NCBI GenBank assembly: GCA_963714645.1
Contig: CAVQQX010000045.1
Coordinates: 1 to 16,404, forward strand
Direction of reading: 5' to 3'
DNA from: RPQJ01 sp963714645
GTDB lineage: Bacteria; Pseudomonadota; Gammaproteobacteria; Steroidobacterales; Steroidobacteraceae
DNA length: 16,404 bases
The notes beneath the pieces were generated by a model. The model searched no databases. It saw only the letters and a program-made list of their open reading frames with translations, and was not told the DNA's origin. Below, one piece after another: positions 1 to 7,696 of this stretch. The translations under genes and the position numbers were made by a program. How positions within the stretch are numbered: the stretch's first letter is position 1; every line of letters begins with the position of its first letter.

Positions 1-238
1 GGCGGCGCGCGCGCGCAACGGCGACGCCGCGAAACTGATCGCCGCGCTCGAGCACGCGCTCAAGCCGAGCCAGGGTGGACGCTGCGCGGTGGCGATCCGC
101 TACGCCACGGGCGAGGCCTCGGCGATCCTGCAGTTCGGGGAGCAGTGGAAGGTGCGACCGTCGCGCGAACTGATCGAGCGCCTCGGCACGCTCGTCGGGC
201 GCGACTCGGTCGAGCTCTACTACGGCCCGCGGGACTAA
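1..238 (+). CDS. dnaE: DNA polymerase III subunit alpha, C-terminal fragment
   Basis: This is the 3' end of a gene that begins before the window. The first complete codon is at base 2, and 78 residues precede a TAA stop at 236–238. The tail matches the extreme C-terminus of gammaproteobacterial DnaE, the catalytic subunit of the replicative polymerase. It contains a G-G-x-C-x-V-x-I-R-Y stretch, then L-Q-F-G-E-Q-W-K-V-R-P-S, and ends D-S-V-E-L-Y-Y-G-P-R-D. The polymerase, PHP and OB domains lie outside the window. The immediately following accA is the standard neighbour of dnaE in this class, which supports the call. Recognition rests on a short C-terminal segment plus synteny, so the identity is likely but not proven from this piece alone. 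Confidence 0.88.
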   Translation, partial: AARARNGDAAKLIAALEHALKPSQGGRCAVAIRYATGEASAILQFGEQWKVRPSRELIERLGTLVGRDSVELYYGPRD

Positions 239-340
239 CCGGCCGCCCGCTCTCCGGGCCGAGGCGCCGCCGGCGAACCGAGCGCCGCGGTCCGCCGCTG
301 ATTTGCGCCCGCGCCGGGGGTCCGGCATCCTTCGCGGCCT

Positions 341-1303
341 ATGCCGTTGAGTTTTCTGGAATTCGAGCAGCCGATCGCCGAGCTCGAGGCGAAGATCGAC
401 GAGCTGCGGTTCGTGTCATCCGATGCCGAGGTCAACATCGGCGAGGAGATCGCACGCCTGCGCGCCAAGAGCCGCGCGCTCACGACCAGTATCTTCGCGA
501 ACCTGACTCCGTGGCAGATCACGCAGCTCGCGCGCCACCCGCAGCGCCCGTACACGCTCGACTATGCGACGTCGATGTTCGACGAGTTCCAGGAGCTGCA
601 CGGCGACCGGATGTACGCCGACGATTCGGCGATCGTCGGCGGGTTTGCCCGCCTCGACGGCCGGCCACTGATGCTGATCGGCCACCAGAAGGGTCGCGAC
701 ACCAAGGAACGCGTGCGACGCAACTACGGCATGCCGAAGCCCGAGGGCTACCGCAAGGCGCTGCGCCTCATGAAGCTCGCGGAACGATTCCGGCTGCCGC
801 TCGTGACGCTGGTGGACACGCCGGGGGCGTACCCCGGCATCGGCTCCGAGGAACGCAACCAGAGCGAGGCCATCGCCCGCAACCTGTTCGAGATGGCCAC
901 GCTGAAGATTCCGGTCGTGACCGCGGTCATCGGCGAAGGCGGCTCGGGCGGCGCGCTCGCGATCGGCGTGTGCGACCGGCTGATCATGCTGCAGTACTCG
1001 GTCTATTCGGTGATCTCGCCCGAAGGCTGCGCGTCGATCCTGTGGAAGAGCGCGGACAAGAAGGAGCTGGCCGCGGAAGCCATGGGCATCACCGCGGAAC
1101 GGCTCGACAAGCTCGATCTCCTCGACGAGATCCTGCGCGAGCCTTTCGGCGGCGCGCATCGCGACCCGCAGGCGATGGCGGAAACGTTGAAGGTAGCGCT
1201 GCTCAAGCACCTCGACGAGCTGAGCGCCCTGTCGGAGGACGAGCTGGTCGAGCGACGCTATGCGCGGCTGCGCGGGCAAGGTGTCTACCGCGCGACCGGC
1301 TGA
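341..1303 (+). CDS. accA: Acetyl-CoA carboxylase carboxyltransferase subunit alpha
   Basis: The 320-residue protein is very close in length to E. coli AccA (319). AccA pairs with AccD as an alpha2beta2 carboxyltransferase that moves the carboxyl group from biotinyl-AccB to acetyl-CoA, giving malonyl-CoA for fatty acid synthesis in the cytoplasm. Visible landmarks are the N-terminal F-L-E-F-E-Q-P-I-A-E-L-E helix, D-T-P-G-A-Y-P-G (159–166), the oxyanion-hole glycine segment G-E-G-G-S-G-G-A-L-A-I-G (198–209) and S-P-E-G-C-A-S-I-L-W (226–235). The ATG at 341 gives the usual N-terminus M-P-L-S-F-L-E-F. I see no strong Shine-Dalgarno sequence. The 102-base gap after dnaE (239–340) holds no gene and no convincing promoter. 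The TGA at 1301–1303 is followed 47 bases later by tilS. Confidence 0.98.
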   Translation: MPLSFLEFEQPIAELEAKIDELRFVSSDAEVNIGEEIARLRAKSRALTTSIFANLTPWQITQLARHPQRPYTLDYATSMFDEFQELHGDRMYADDSAIVGGFARLDGRPLMLIGHQKGRDTKERVRRNYGMPKPEGYRKALRLMKLAERFRLPLVTLVDTPGAYPGIGSEERNQSEAIARNLFEMATLKIPVVTAVIGEGGSGGALAIGVCDRLIMLQYSVYSVISPEGCASILWKSADKKELAAEAMGITAERLDKLDLLDEILREPFGGAHRDPQAMAETLKVALLKHLDELSALSEDELVERRYARLRGQGVYRATG

Positions 1304-1315
1304 GCGGCCTCACGG

Positions 1316-1347
1316 CCGCCGCCACGAGCCGCCGCCACGAGCCGCCG
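1316..1347 (+). repeat. 13-bp tandem duplication upstream of tilS
   Basis: The unit CCGCCGCCACGAG occurs twice without mismatch (1316–1328 and 1329–1341), followed by a partial third copy CCGCCG (1342–1347). It fills most of the 47-base spacer between the accA stop and the tilS ATG at 1351, so it sits where the tilS ribosome binding site would be. It is probably a slippage product in GC-rich sequence. Confidence 0.85.
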
Positions 1348-1350
1348 TCG

Positions 1351-2754
1351 ATGTTCAACCTGCCGGAATTCGACCGTGCCCTGCGCGCAACGCTGGGGCC
1401 GCTCGCCGCAGAGAGGCCGCCCGCGCTCTGTGTCGCGCTGAGCGGCGGCCTCGACTCGACCGTGCTGCTGGTGGCACTCGCCGGCCTGCATCGCAGCGGC
1501 GCGTTTGCCGGCCCGATTCGCGCCGTGCACGTCGATCACGGATTGCATGCGGACTCGGCCCGGTGGTCGAGCGCGTGCAGCGAGCTTGCGGGCCGCTACG
1601 GCGTCGACTTCCTCGCCGTGCGCGTCGATGCGGTCCCTGCCGCGGGAGACAGCCCGGAGGCGACGGCGCGCATCGCTCGCTATGCCGCGCTGCGCCGGGC
1701 GCTCGCGCCCGGCGAGGTGCTGCTCACTGCGCACCACGCCGACGACCAGCTCGAGACGCTGTTGCTGCAGTGGCTGCGAGGGGGCGGTCTCGCTGCGCTC
1801 GCCGGGATGGCTGCGCTGGCGCCGGACGACGGCGGGTGCTGGCACGCGCGACCGCTGCTCGGTTTCCGTCGCGAGGCACTTCGTCGCTGGGCCGCCAGTG
1901 AGCGGCTGGCCTGGCTCGAGGATCCGTCCAACCTCGACCAGCGGTTCGATCGCAACTACCTGCGTCACCGCGTGCTGCCGCCGCTGCTGGAGCGCTGGCC
2001 GGCCGCCGCGCGGACCGCCGGCCGCGTCGCCGGGTTTGCGCGCGAGGCGGTCGAGCTCGAGGCGGCCGTGGCAGCCGGCGACCTGCCGAAGCTGCTGCAG
2101 GGCCGGTCGTTGCCGCTGGCGGGCCTGCTGCAGTTGCCGGCGGCCCGCCAGCGTCTCGCGCTGCGAGCCTGGTTGCGCGGACTCGGGCTGCCCATGCCCG
2201 CTGCGCGCACGCTCGATGCCTTGCTGCACGACGTGACGGCGGCCGCGGGCGACCGCATCCCGGAAACGCGCTGGCCGGGTGCCGTGGTGCGGCGCTTCCG
2301 CGGGGTGCTCTACGCGGACGGCGGATCGCCTGCGGGTCGCAACGAGGGAACCTGGTCCCTGCCGCTCGACACGCAGTACGCGTGGAACGACGCGTCGTGC
2401 CTCCAGCTGGTGCGTGTCGGCACCGGCGGTATGGCACTCGACCGGTTGCCGGACACGCTGACAGTGCGACGACGTCGCCACGGCGAGCGTGTCCGGCTCG
2501 CCGGCGACTCACATCACCGGTCGTTGCGCAAGTGGCTGCAGCAGGCGGAAGTGCTGCCGTGGCGACGCGACGACCTGCCCTTGCTCTGCGACGCCGGCGG
2601 TCGGCCCCTGGCGATCGGCGACCTCGCCTGCACCGGGGATTTCGCTGCGCGCGGCGGAGAAATGGCGGTGCGAGTCGCCTGGCAGGGTCGCGGACTCGTC
2701 ACCGGAGCCGACGTGCGTGAATCGCGGTGGCCAGCGCAGCCTGCGATCGGCTAA
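1351..2754 (+). CDS. tilS: tRNA(Ile)-lysidine synthetase
   Basis: TilS is an ATP-dependent N-type PP-loop enzyme. It attaches lysine to C34 of the CAU-anticodon tRNA-Ile, switching it from AUG to AUA decoding; it is essential in most bacteria. The PP-loop S-G-G-L-D-S is at residues 31–36. Next come H-V-D-H-G-L-H, then T-A-H-H-A-D-D-Q-L-E-T-L-L-L, and W-L-E-D-P-S-N followed by R-N-Y-L-R-H-R-V-L-P, all diagnostic of the catalytic domain. The remaining C-terminal half fits the TilS substrate-binding domains. At 467 residues it is somewhat longer than the E. coli enzyme (about 430). The reading frame is open far upstream through accA, but the ATG at 1351 places the PP-loop at the usual distance from the N-terminus. 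The stop TAA is at 2752–2754. Confidence 0.97.
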   Translation: MFNLPEFDRALRATLGPLAAERPPALCVALSGGLDSTVLLVALAGLHRSGAFAGPIRAVHVDHGLHADSARWSSACSELAGRYGVDFLAVRVDAVPAAGDSPEATARIARYAALRRALAPGEVLLTAHHADDQLETLLLQWLRGGGLAALAGMAALAPDDGGCWHARPLLGFRREALRRWAASERLAWLEDPSNLDQRFDRNYLRHRVLPPLLERWPAAARTAGRVAGFAREAVELEAAVAAGDLPKLLQGRSLPLAGLLQLPAARQRLALRAWLRGLGLPMPAARTLDALLHDVTAAAGDRIPETRWPGAVVRRFRGVLYADGGSPAGRNEGTWSLPLDTQYAWNDASCLQLVRVGTGGMALDRLPDTLTVRRRRHGERVRLAGDSHHRSLRKWLQQAEVLPWRRDDLPLLCDAGGRPLAIGDLACTGDFAARGGEMAVRVAWQGRGLVTGADVRESRWPAQPAIG

Positions 2755-2757
2755 ACT
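2728..2757 (+). promoter_or_regulatory. Possible sigma-70 promoter for pyrG
   Basis: A TAAACT hexamer at 2752–2757 (4 of 6 matches to TATAAT) overlaps the tilS stop codon. A TGGCCA hexamer at 2728–2733 (4 of 6 to TTGACA) lies 18 bases upstream. The ATG of pyrG is 37 bases downstream, a normal leader length. pyrG is the first gene of an overlapping pyrG–kdsA–eno run, so a promoter here would make sense. The match is weak and unproven. Confidence 0.35.
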
Positions 2758-2794
2758 GCTCTCCCGTCGTGCTTCTCCTGCGACGGTGGCTCCC

Positions 2795-4441
2795 ATGACC
2801 AAATTCATCTGCGTGACCGGCGGTGTCGTCTCGTCGCTGGGCAAAGGCATTGCCGCTGCCTCGCTGGGGGCGATCCTCGAGGCGCGCGGCCTCAAGGTCG
2901 CGACCGTCAAGCTCGACCCGTACATCAACGTCGACCCGGGCACGATGAGCCCGTTCCAGCACGGCGAGGTGTTCGTCACCGACGACGGGACCGAGACCGA
3001 CCTCGACCTTGGCCACTACGAGCGCTTCGTGCGCACGACGACCGGGCGCAGCAGCAACTTCACGACGGGCCGCATCTACGAGAACGTGATCGCCAAGGAG
3101 CGGCGCGGCGACTACCTGGGCGCGACCGTGCAGGTGATCCCGCACATCACCGACGAAATCAAGCACTCGATCCGCCTCGGCGCCGGAAGCTCCGACGTCT
3201 GCATGGTCGAGATCGGCGGTACCGTCGGCGACATCGAGTCGCTGCCGTTTCTCGAGGCGATCCGCCAGCTCGGCGTGGAGATGGGTCGCAACAACGTGCT
3301 CTACATGCACCTGACGCTGATCCCGTACATCGCGACCTCCGGCGAGATCAAGACCAAGCCGACGCAGCACTCGGTCAAGGAACTGCGCTCGATCGGCATC
3401 CAGCCTGACGTGCTGCTCTGCCGCTGCAGGGACCCGCTCCCGCCCGAGCAGCGACGCAAGATCGCGCTCTTCACCAACGTCGAGGAAAGGGCCGTGTTCT
3501 CGGCCGTCGACGCCGACGACATCTACAAGATTCCCTCGCTGCTGCACGAACAGAAGCTCGACGAGATCGTCTGCGAGAAACTCGGCCTCGCCGCGCCGCC
3601 GGCCGACCTGCGCGAGTGGAACCAGGTCGTCGCGGCCAAGGCGGCCCCCGACCTCACGGTCAACCTCGCGATGGTCGGCAAGTACGTCAACTTGAAGGAC
3701 GCGTACATCTCCCTCAACGAGGCGCTCACGCACGCCGGGCTGCGCACCAGGACCCGCGTCAACGTCGACTTCGTCGAGGCGACCGACATCGAGAAGCACG
3801 GCACGCAGGCGCTGGCCGGCATGGACGCGATCCTGGTCCCGGGCGGGTTCGGCGAGCGCGGCATCGAGGGCAAGATCGAGGCGGTCCGCTGCGCGCGCGA
3901 GCACGGGATTCCCTATCTCGGGATCTGCCTCGGCATGCAGGTGGCGATCATCGAGTACGCCCGCCACGTGGCCGGCCTCGACGGCGCCCACAGCACCGAG
4001 TTCGACCGCGGCTCCCCGCACCCGGTGATCGCGCTGATCACCGAGTGGCAGGACCAGAAGGGCACGGTCGAAGCACGCGACGAGCGCTCCAACCTCGGTG
4101 GGACGATGCGGCTCGGGGCGCAGGAGATCCGCGTCTCGCACGGGTCGGTCGCCCATGCGGTCTACGGCGCCGACGTGATCCGGGAACGCCATCGCCACCG
4201 CTTCGAGTTCAACAACACCTACCTGCAGCGCATGATGAACGCGGGCCTGCGATTCTCGGGCTTCTCGCGCGACGGCCTGGTCGAGATCATCGAGCTGCCG
4301 CACCACCCGTTCTTCGTCGCGAGCCAGTACCACCCCGAATTCCGCTCGACGCCGCGCGACGGCCATCCGCTGTTCACCGGATTCATCCGCGCCGCCCGCA
4401 ACCACCGCGTCGCCGACATGCCGGCGGCGGCGGGCCAATGA
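2795..4441 (+). CDS. pyrG: CTP synthase
   Basis: CTP synthase converts UTP, ATP and glutamine to CTP. At 548 residues it is close to E. coli PyrG (545). The synthetase domain opens with K-F-I-C-V-T-G-G-V-V-S-S-L-G-K-G-I, the P-loop region, and contains G-G-T-V-G-D-I-E-S. The C-terminal class I glutamine amidotransferase domain has the nucleophile Cys378 in G-I-C-L-G-M-Q and the dyad His513/Glu515 in Y-H-P-E-F, so both activities look intact. One oddity is that residues 209–216 read C-R-C-R-D-P-L-P where the family normally has C-R-S-D-R-x-x-P. The ATG at 2795 gives the canonical N-terminus. The TGA stop overlaps the kdsA ATG (ATGA at 4438–4441), suggesting translational coupling. Confidence 0.98.
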   Translation: MTKFICVTGGVVSSLGKGIAAASLGAILEARGLKVATVKLDPYINVDPGTMSPFQHGEVFVTDDGTETDLDLGHYERFVRTTTGRSSNFTTGRIYENVIAKERRGDYLGATVQVIPHITDEIKHSIRLGAGSSDVCMVEIGGTVGDIESLPFLEAIRQLGVEMGRNNVLYMHLTLIPYIATSGEIKTKPTQHSVKELRSIGIQPDVLLCRCRDPLPPEQRRKIALFTNVEERAVFSAVDADDIYKIPSLLHEQKLDEIVCEKLGLAAPPADLREWNQVVAAKAAPDLTVNLAMVGKYVNLKDAYISLNEALTHAGLRTRTRVNVDFVEATDIEKHGTQALAGMDAILVPGGFGERGIEGKIEAVRCAREHGIPYLGICLGMQVAIIEYARHVAGLDGAHSTEFDRGSPHPVIALITEWQDQKGTVEARDERSNLGGTMRLGAQEIRVSHGSVAHAVYGADVIRERHRHRFEFNNTYLQRMMNAGLRFSGFSRDGLVEIIELPHHPFFVASQYHPEFRSTPRDGHPLFTGFIRAARNHRVADMPAAAGQ

Positions 4442-5271
4442 AACTCTGCGGGTTCGAGGTCGGACCCGACCGGCCGTTCTTCCTGATCGCGGGGCCCTGC
4501 GTCGTCGAGAGCGAGGGCCTGGTCCTCGAGATCGCGGGTCGCATGCAGGAGATCACGCGCACTCTCGGCATTCCGTATATCTTCAAGGCGAGCTACGACA
4601 AGGCCAATCGCTCGTCGCAGTCGAGTTTCCGCGGCCCCGGCATGCACGAGGGACTGCGAGTGCTGGCCGAGGTCAAGCGCCAGCTCGACCTGCCGGTGCT
4701 CACGGACGTGCACGAGGACACGCCGATGGCCGAGGTGGCCGCCGTGGTGGACGTGCTGCAGACCCCGGCCTTCCTCTGCCGGCAGACCAACTTCATCCTG
4801 AGCGCGTCGAGCCAGGGCCGGCCGGTCAACATCAAGAAGGGCCAGTTCCTCTCGCCCTGGGAGATGAAGAACGTGCTGGAGAAGGCCCGCTCGACCGGCA
4901 ACACGCAGGTCATGGCGTGCGAGCGCGGGTTCAGCTTCGGCTACAACAACCTGGTCGCGGACATGCGCTCGCTCGCGGTCATGCGCGAGTTCGGCGCACC
5001 CGTGGTCTTCGACGCCACGCACTCGGTCCAGCTGCCGGGCGGGCAGGGCACCGCGTCCGGCGGTCAGCGCGAATTCGTGCCCGTCCTCGCGCGGGCGGCC
5101 GTCGCCGCGGGCGTGTCGGGCGTCTTCATGGAAACCCATCCGGACCCCGCCCAGGCGCTGTCCGACGGCCCGAACGCATGGCCGCTCGACCACATGCATC
5201 CGCTGCTCGAGGTGCTCAAGGAACTGGACGACGCGGTCAAGCGCCGCGCGTTCGAGGAATCGACGCTATGA
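4438..5271 (+). CDS. kdsA: 3-deoxy-8-phosphooctulonate (KDO-8-P) synthase, metal-dependent type
   Basis: KdsA condenses arabinose-5-phosphate and phosphoenolpyruvate to KDO-8-phosphate, the first committed step toward the KDO of lipopolysaccharide inner core. The 277-residue sequence carries F-K-A-S-Y-D-K-A-N-R-S-S, F-R-G-P-G, the H-E-x-T-P region, N-I-K-K-G-Q-F and F-G-Y-N-N-L-V. Cys21 in A-G-P-C, His195 in D-A-T-H-S, Glu232 in M-E-T-H-P and Asp243 in A-L-S-D-G keep the spacing of the metal ligands of Aquifex KDO8PS (Cys11, His185, Glu222, Asp233). The E. coli metal-free form has Asn in place of the Cys. It should therefore be the metal-requiring class. Both ends are coupled: ATGA with pyrG upstream and ATGA with eno downstream. 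Confidence 0.98.
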   Translation: MKLCGFEVGPDRPFFLIAGPCVVESEGLVLEIAGRMQEITRTLGIPYIFKASYDKANRSSQSSFRGPGMHEGLRVLAEVKRQLDLPVLTDVHEDTPMAEVAAVVDVLQTPAFLCRQTNFILSASSQGRPVNIKKGQFLSPWEMKNVLEKARSTGNTQVMACERGFSFGYNNLVADMRSLAVMREFGAPVVFDATHSVQLPGGQGTASGGQREFVPVLARAAVAAGVSGVFMETHPDPAQALSDGPNAWPLDHMHPLLEVLKELDDAVKRRAFEESTL

Positions 5272-6569
5272 CGACGAAGATCATCGACATCAAGGCACGC
5301 GAGATCATGGACTCGCGCGGCAACCCGACCGTCGAGGCCGACGTCATCGTCGACGGCGGGACGCTGGGCCGTGCCGCCGTACCGTCGGGCGCGTCGACCG
5401 GCACGCGCGAAGCCGTCGAACTCCGCGACGGCGACTCGAAGCGCTACGCCGGCAAGGGCGTGCTGCAGGCCGTCATCAACGCCAACGGCGAGCTGCGCAA
5501 CGCACTGCTCGGGCACGACGTCCGCGACCAGGCGGGCCTCGACGCGAGGATGATCGAGCTCGACGCGTCGGAGTCGAAGGCGCGGCTCGGCGCCAATGCG
5601 CTGCTCGCGATTTCTCTCGCTGCGGCGCACGCGGCCGCCCGCGCGAGCCGTCAGAGCCTGTTCCGCTACCTGGGCGGAAGCGGCGCCAAGGTCATGCCGG
5701 TGCCGATGATGAACATCGTCAACGGCGGCGCCCACGCCGACAACAGCGTCGACATCCAGGAGTTCATGGTGCTCCCTGTCGGCGCGCCCAGCTTTGCGGA
5801 AGCGCTGCGCTGCGGCGCGGAGATCTTCCACACGCTCAAGAAGGTGCTGCACGAGCGCAAGCTCGCCACTGCCGTCGGCGACGAGGGCGGGTTTGCCCCC
5901 GACCTGCCGTCGAACGAGGCCGCGCTCGAGACGATACTGCAGGCAGTCGACCGCGCCGGGTTCAAGGCCGGACGCGACGTCTACCTCGGTCTCGACGTGG
6001 CGAGCTCGGAGTTCTTCAAGGGTGGCGAATACCACCTCGAGTCCGAGGGTCGCACCTTCAGCCCGAAGCAGTTCGTCGACTATCTCGAGGGCCTGGTCAA
6101 CCGCTACCCGATCGTCACGATCGAGGACGGGATGGCGGAGGGCGACTGGGACGGCTGGGCGACGTTGACCGAGCGACTCGGCAAACGGATCCAGCTCGTA
6201 GGCGACGACCTGTTCGTCACCAACACGAAGATCCTGCGGGAAGGCATCGACAAGGGAATCGCCAACGCGATCCTGATCAAGCCGAACCAGATCGGCACGC
6301 TCACGGAAACGCTCGCGGCGATCGACATGGCGGCCGACGCGAAGTATGCGGCGGTCGTCTCGCACCGCTCCGGCGAGACCGAGGACAGCACGATCGCGGA
6401 CATCGCCGTCGCGACGCGTGCGACGCAGATCAAGACGGGGTCGCTGTGCCGCTCGGACCGCGTCGCGAAGTACAACCAGCTGCTGAGGATCGAGGCGGAG
6501 CTCGGCAAGGATGCGTCCTATGCCGGTCGCGACGCGTTCCCGGTGGCAGTTCCCGCGAGCTGCGCATGA
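5268..6569 (+). CDS. eno: Enolase (phosphopyruvate hydratase)
   Basis: Enolase interconverts 2-phosphoglycerate and phosphoenolpyruvate. In many proteobacteria it also sits in the RNA degradosome. The 433-residue length matches the family. The N-terminal A-R-E-I-M-D-S-R-G-N-P-T-V-E, the loop P-S-G-A-S-T-G, G-G-A-H-A-D-N, G-D-E-G-G-F-A-P, metal-ligand segments around I-E-D-G and D-D-L-F-V-T-N, the catalytic lysine in L-I-K-P-N-Q-I-G-T and S-H-R-S-G-E-T-E-D are all present. Near the C-terminus the phosphate-contact motif reads S-L-C-R-S-D-R, with Cys where E. coli has Ser; I regard this as a tolerated variant. The start overlaps the kdsA stop (ATGA). KdsA consumes phosphoenolpyruvate, the product of Eno, so the pairing is metabolically coherent. 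Confidence 0.99.
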   Translation: MTTKIIDIKAREIMDSRGNPTVEADVIVDGGTLGRAAVPSGASTGTREAVELRDGDSKRYAGKGVLQAVINANGELRNALLGHDVRDQAGLDARMIELDASESKARLGANALLAISLAAAHAAARASRQSLFRYLGGSGAKVMPVPMMNIVNGGAHADNSVDIQEFMVLPVGAPSFAEALRCGAEIFHTLKKVLHERKLATAVGDEGGFAPDLPSNEAALETILQAVDRAGFKAGRDVYLGLDVASSEFFKGGEYHLESEGRTFSPKQFVDYLEGLVNRYPIVTIEDGMAEGDWDGWATLTERLGKRIQLVGDDLFVTNTKILREGIDKGIANAILIKPNQIGTLTETLAAIDMAADAKYAAVVSHRSGETEDSTIADIAVATRATQIKTGSLCRSDRVAKYNQLLRIEAELGKDASYAGRDAFPVAVPASCA

Positions 6570-6601
6570 ACCGTCGCGCTTTCTGCTAACCTACCGCGCC
6601 C

Positions 6602-6952
6602 ATGGCACTCCGCATCGTGGCCGGCCTGCTCATCGCCGCACTGCTGGCGATGCAGTACCGCATCTGGGCGTCGCCGGGCGGCATGCGCGAGGTGTGGCGC
6701 CTGGAGAAGGCGATCGCGGCGCAGCGCGCGGAGAACGATCACCTCTCCGAGCGCAATCGCCGGCTCGCTGCCGAGGTCCGCGACCTCAAGGACGGCCGCC
6801 AGGCCATCGAGGAGCGTGCGCGCACCGACCTCGGGATGGTGCGGGCGAACGAGACGTTCTTCCAGGTCGTTCCGCCGCCCCAGTTCCGGACCGCGCCGAC
6901 ATCGCCCGACGCTCCGACCCCGCAGAGGACGGCCCAGGCTGACCTGCCGTGA
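6602..6952 (+). CDS. ftsB: Cell division protein FtsB
   Basis: FtsB is a small bitopic membrane protein that forms the FtsQ–FtsB–FtsL complex of the divisome and helps activate septal peptidoglycan synthesis. The 116-residue protein has one N-terminal membrane segment (about 4–19), then a periplasmic coiled coil (about 30–65) with W-R-L-E-K-A-I-A-A-Q, E-N-x-x-L-x-x-R-N and A-E-V-R-D-L-K-D-G. The family signature A-I-E-E-R-A-R-x-D-L-G-M-V (68–80) and E-T-F-F-Q-V follow. A proline/threonine-rich tail (91–116) is low complexity. It lies 32 bases after eno, its usual neighbour. A weak -10-like TAACCT sits at 6587–6592, too close to the ATG to be convincing. The TGA overlaps the GTG of ispD. Confidence 0.96.
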   Translation: MALRIVAGLLIAALLAMQYRIWASPGGMREVWRLEKAIAAQRAENDHLSERNRRLAAEVRDLKDGRQAIEERARTDLGMVRANETFFQVVPPPQFRTAPTSPDAPTPQRTAQADLP

Positions 6953-7665
6953 CCGCAGCGGGGCGTCGCTGGGCGGTCGTGCCGGCGGCCGGGCAAGGTG
7001 CGCGTTTCGGTGCAGGTCTCCCCAAGCAATACACCGTGCTGCTCGGACGGCCGATGCTCGGATGGACGCTCCGGGCGCTGCTGGCCGACCGCGATCTCGC
7101 TGGCGTCGTCGTCGCCCTGTCGCCGGGGGATGCACGGTTCCGGGGTCTGCCGGAAGCGGCCGACCCCCGCGTGAGCACTTGCGACGGCGGGGACCGCCGC
7201 GAGACCAGCGTCCGCCGCGCGCTCGAAGCGCTCGACGGACTCGCCCTGGCCACCGACTGGGTGCTGGTGCACGACGCGGCGCGGCCGTGCCTGCGTCCCG
7301 AGGACGTGCAACTGCTGGTCGACACGCTCGGCGAGGATGCGATCGGCGGCCTGCTGGCCGTGCCGGTCAGCGATACGCTCAAGCGTTCCGACGGCAGCCT
7401 GCGCGTCGACTCGACGGTCGCCCGGGAGAAGTTCTGGCGGGCGCAGACGCCGCAGATGTTTCGCTACGGCCTGCTGCGGCGTGCGCTGGCGCTCTGTGCC
7501 GATCGCGGTCGCGCGGTCACCGACGAAGCGGCGGCCGTGGAGGCGCTCGGATTGCAGCCGCGCCTGGTGCATGGCCATGCGGACAATCTCAAGGTGACGA
7601 CGCCCGAGGATGCCCTGCTGGCCGAGGCGATCCTGCGCGTCCGGACCGCGGGCGCTGTCGATTGA
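6949..7665 (+). CDS. ispD: 2-C-methyl-D-erythritol 4-phosphate cytidylyltransferase
   Basis: IspD transfers CMP from CTP to methylerythritol 4-phosphate, the third step of the MEP isoprenoid pathway. The 238-residue protein starts with GTG inside the sequence GTGA that also contains the ftsB stop. The N-terminal CTP-binding loop reads P-A-A-G-Q-G-A-R-F-G-A-G-L-P-K-Q-Y (12–28), with the expected Arg and Lys. G-G-D-R-R-E-T-S-V (80–88), V-H-D-A-A-R-P (107–113), A-Q-T-P-Q-M-F and the C-terminal K-V-T-T-P-E-D are all diagnostic. It is separate from ispF rather than fused to it, with a 31-base gap. The substrate CTP is the product of the nearby pyrG, though that may be coincidence. Confidence 0.98.
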   Translation: MTAAGRRWAVVPAAGQGARFGAGLPKQYTVLLGRPMLGWTLRALLADRDLAGVVVALSPGDARFRGLPEAADPRVSTCDGGDRRETSVRRALEALDGLALATDWVLVHDAARPCLRPEDVQLLVDTLGEDAIGGLLAVPVSDTLKRSDGSLRVDSTVAREKFWRAQTPQMFRYGLLRRALALCADRGRAVTDEAAAVEALGLQPRLVHGHADNLKVTTPEDALLAEAILRVRTAGAVD

Positions 7666-7696
7666 AAGACGAATCATCGGGGAGGCGGCGGCGGCC

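Noticed and set aside
239..340. Promoter for accA (TTGCGC at 303–308 with CATCCT at 326–331)
   Set aside because: The -10 match is only 3 of 6 and such matches are common by chance.
145..1350. Open frame extending tilS upstream through accA
   Set aside because: The upstream part overlaps dnaE and accA in another frame and is arginine-rich; TilS motifs fit a start at 1351.
1285..2481. 398-codon minus-strand open frame opposite tilS
   Set aside because: Same codon-bias shadow: repetitive R/Q/A composition, with tilS clearly coding on the other strand.
2699..4438. 579-codon open frame on the minus strand antisense to pyrG
   Set aside because: It mirrors a strongly conserved gene in a GC-rich genome where stop codons are rare; its product is low-complexity, rich in R, D, V and A, and matches no family I recognise.
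5064..6365. 433-codon minus-strand open frame opposite kdsA/eno
   Set aside because: Shadow of eno; valine-, aspartate- and arginine-rich without motifs.
6587..6592. Promoter -10 box (TAACCT) for ftsB
   Set aside because: It is 9 bases from the ATG, has only 3 of 6 matches and no -35, so it is not listed as a feature.
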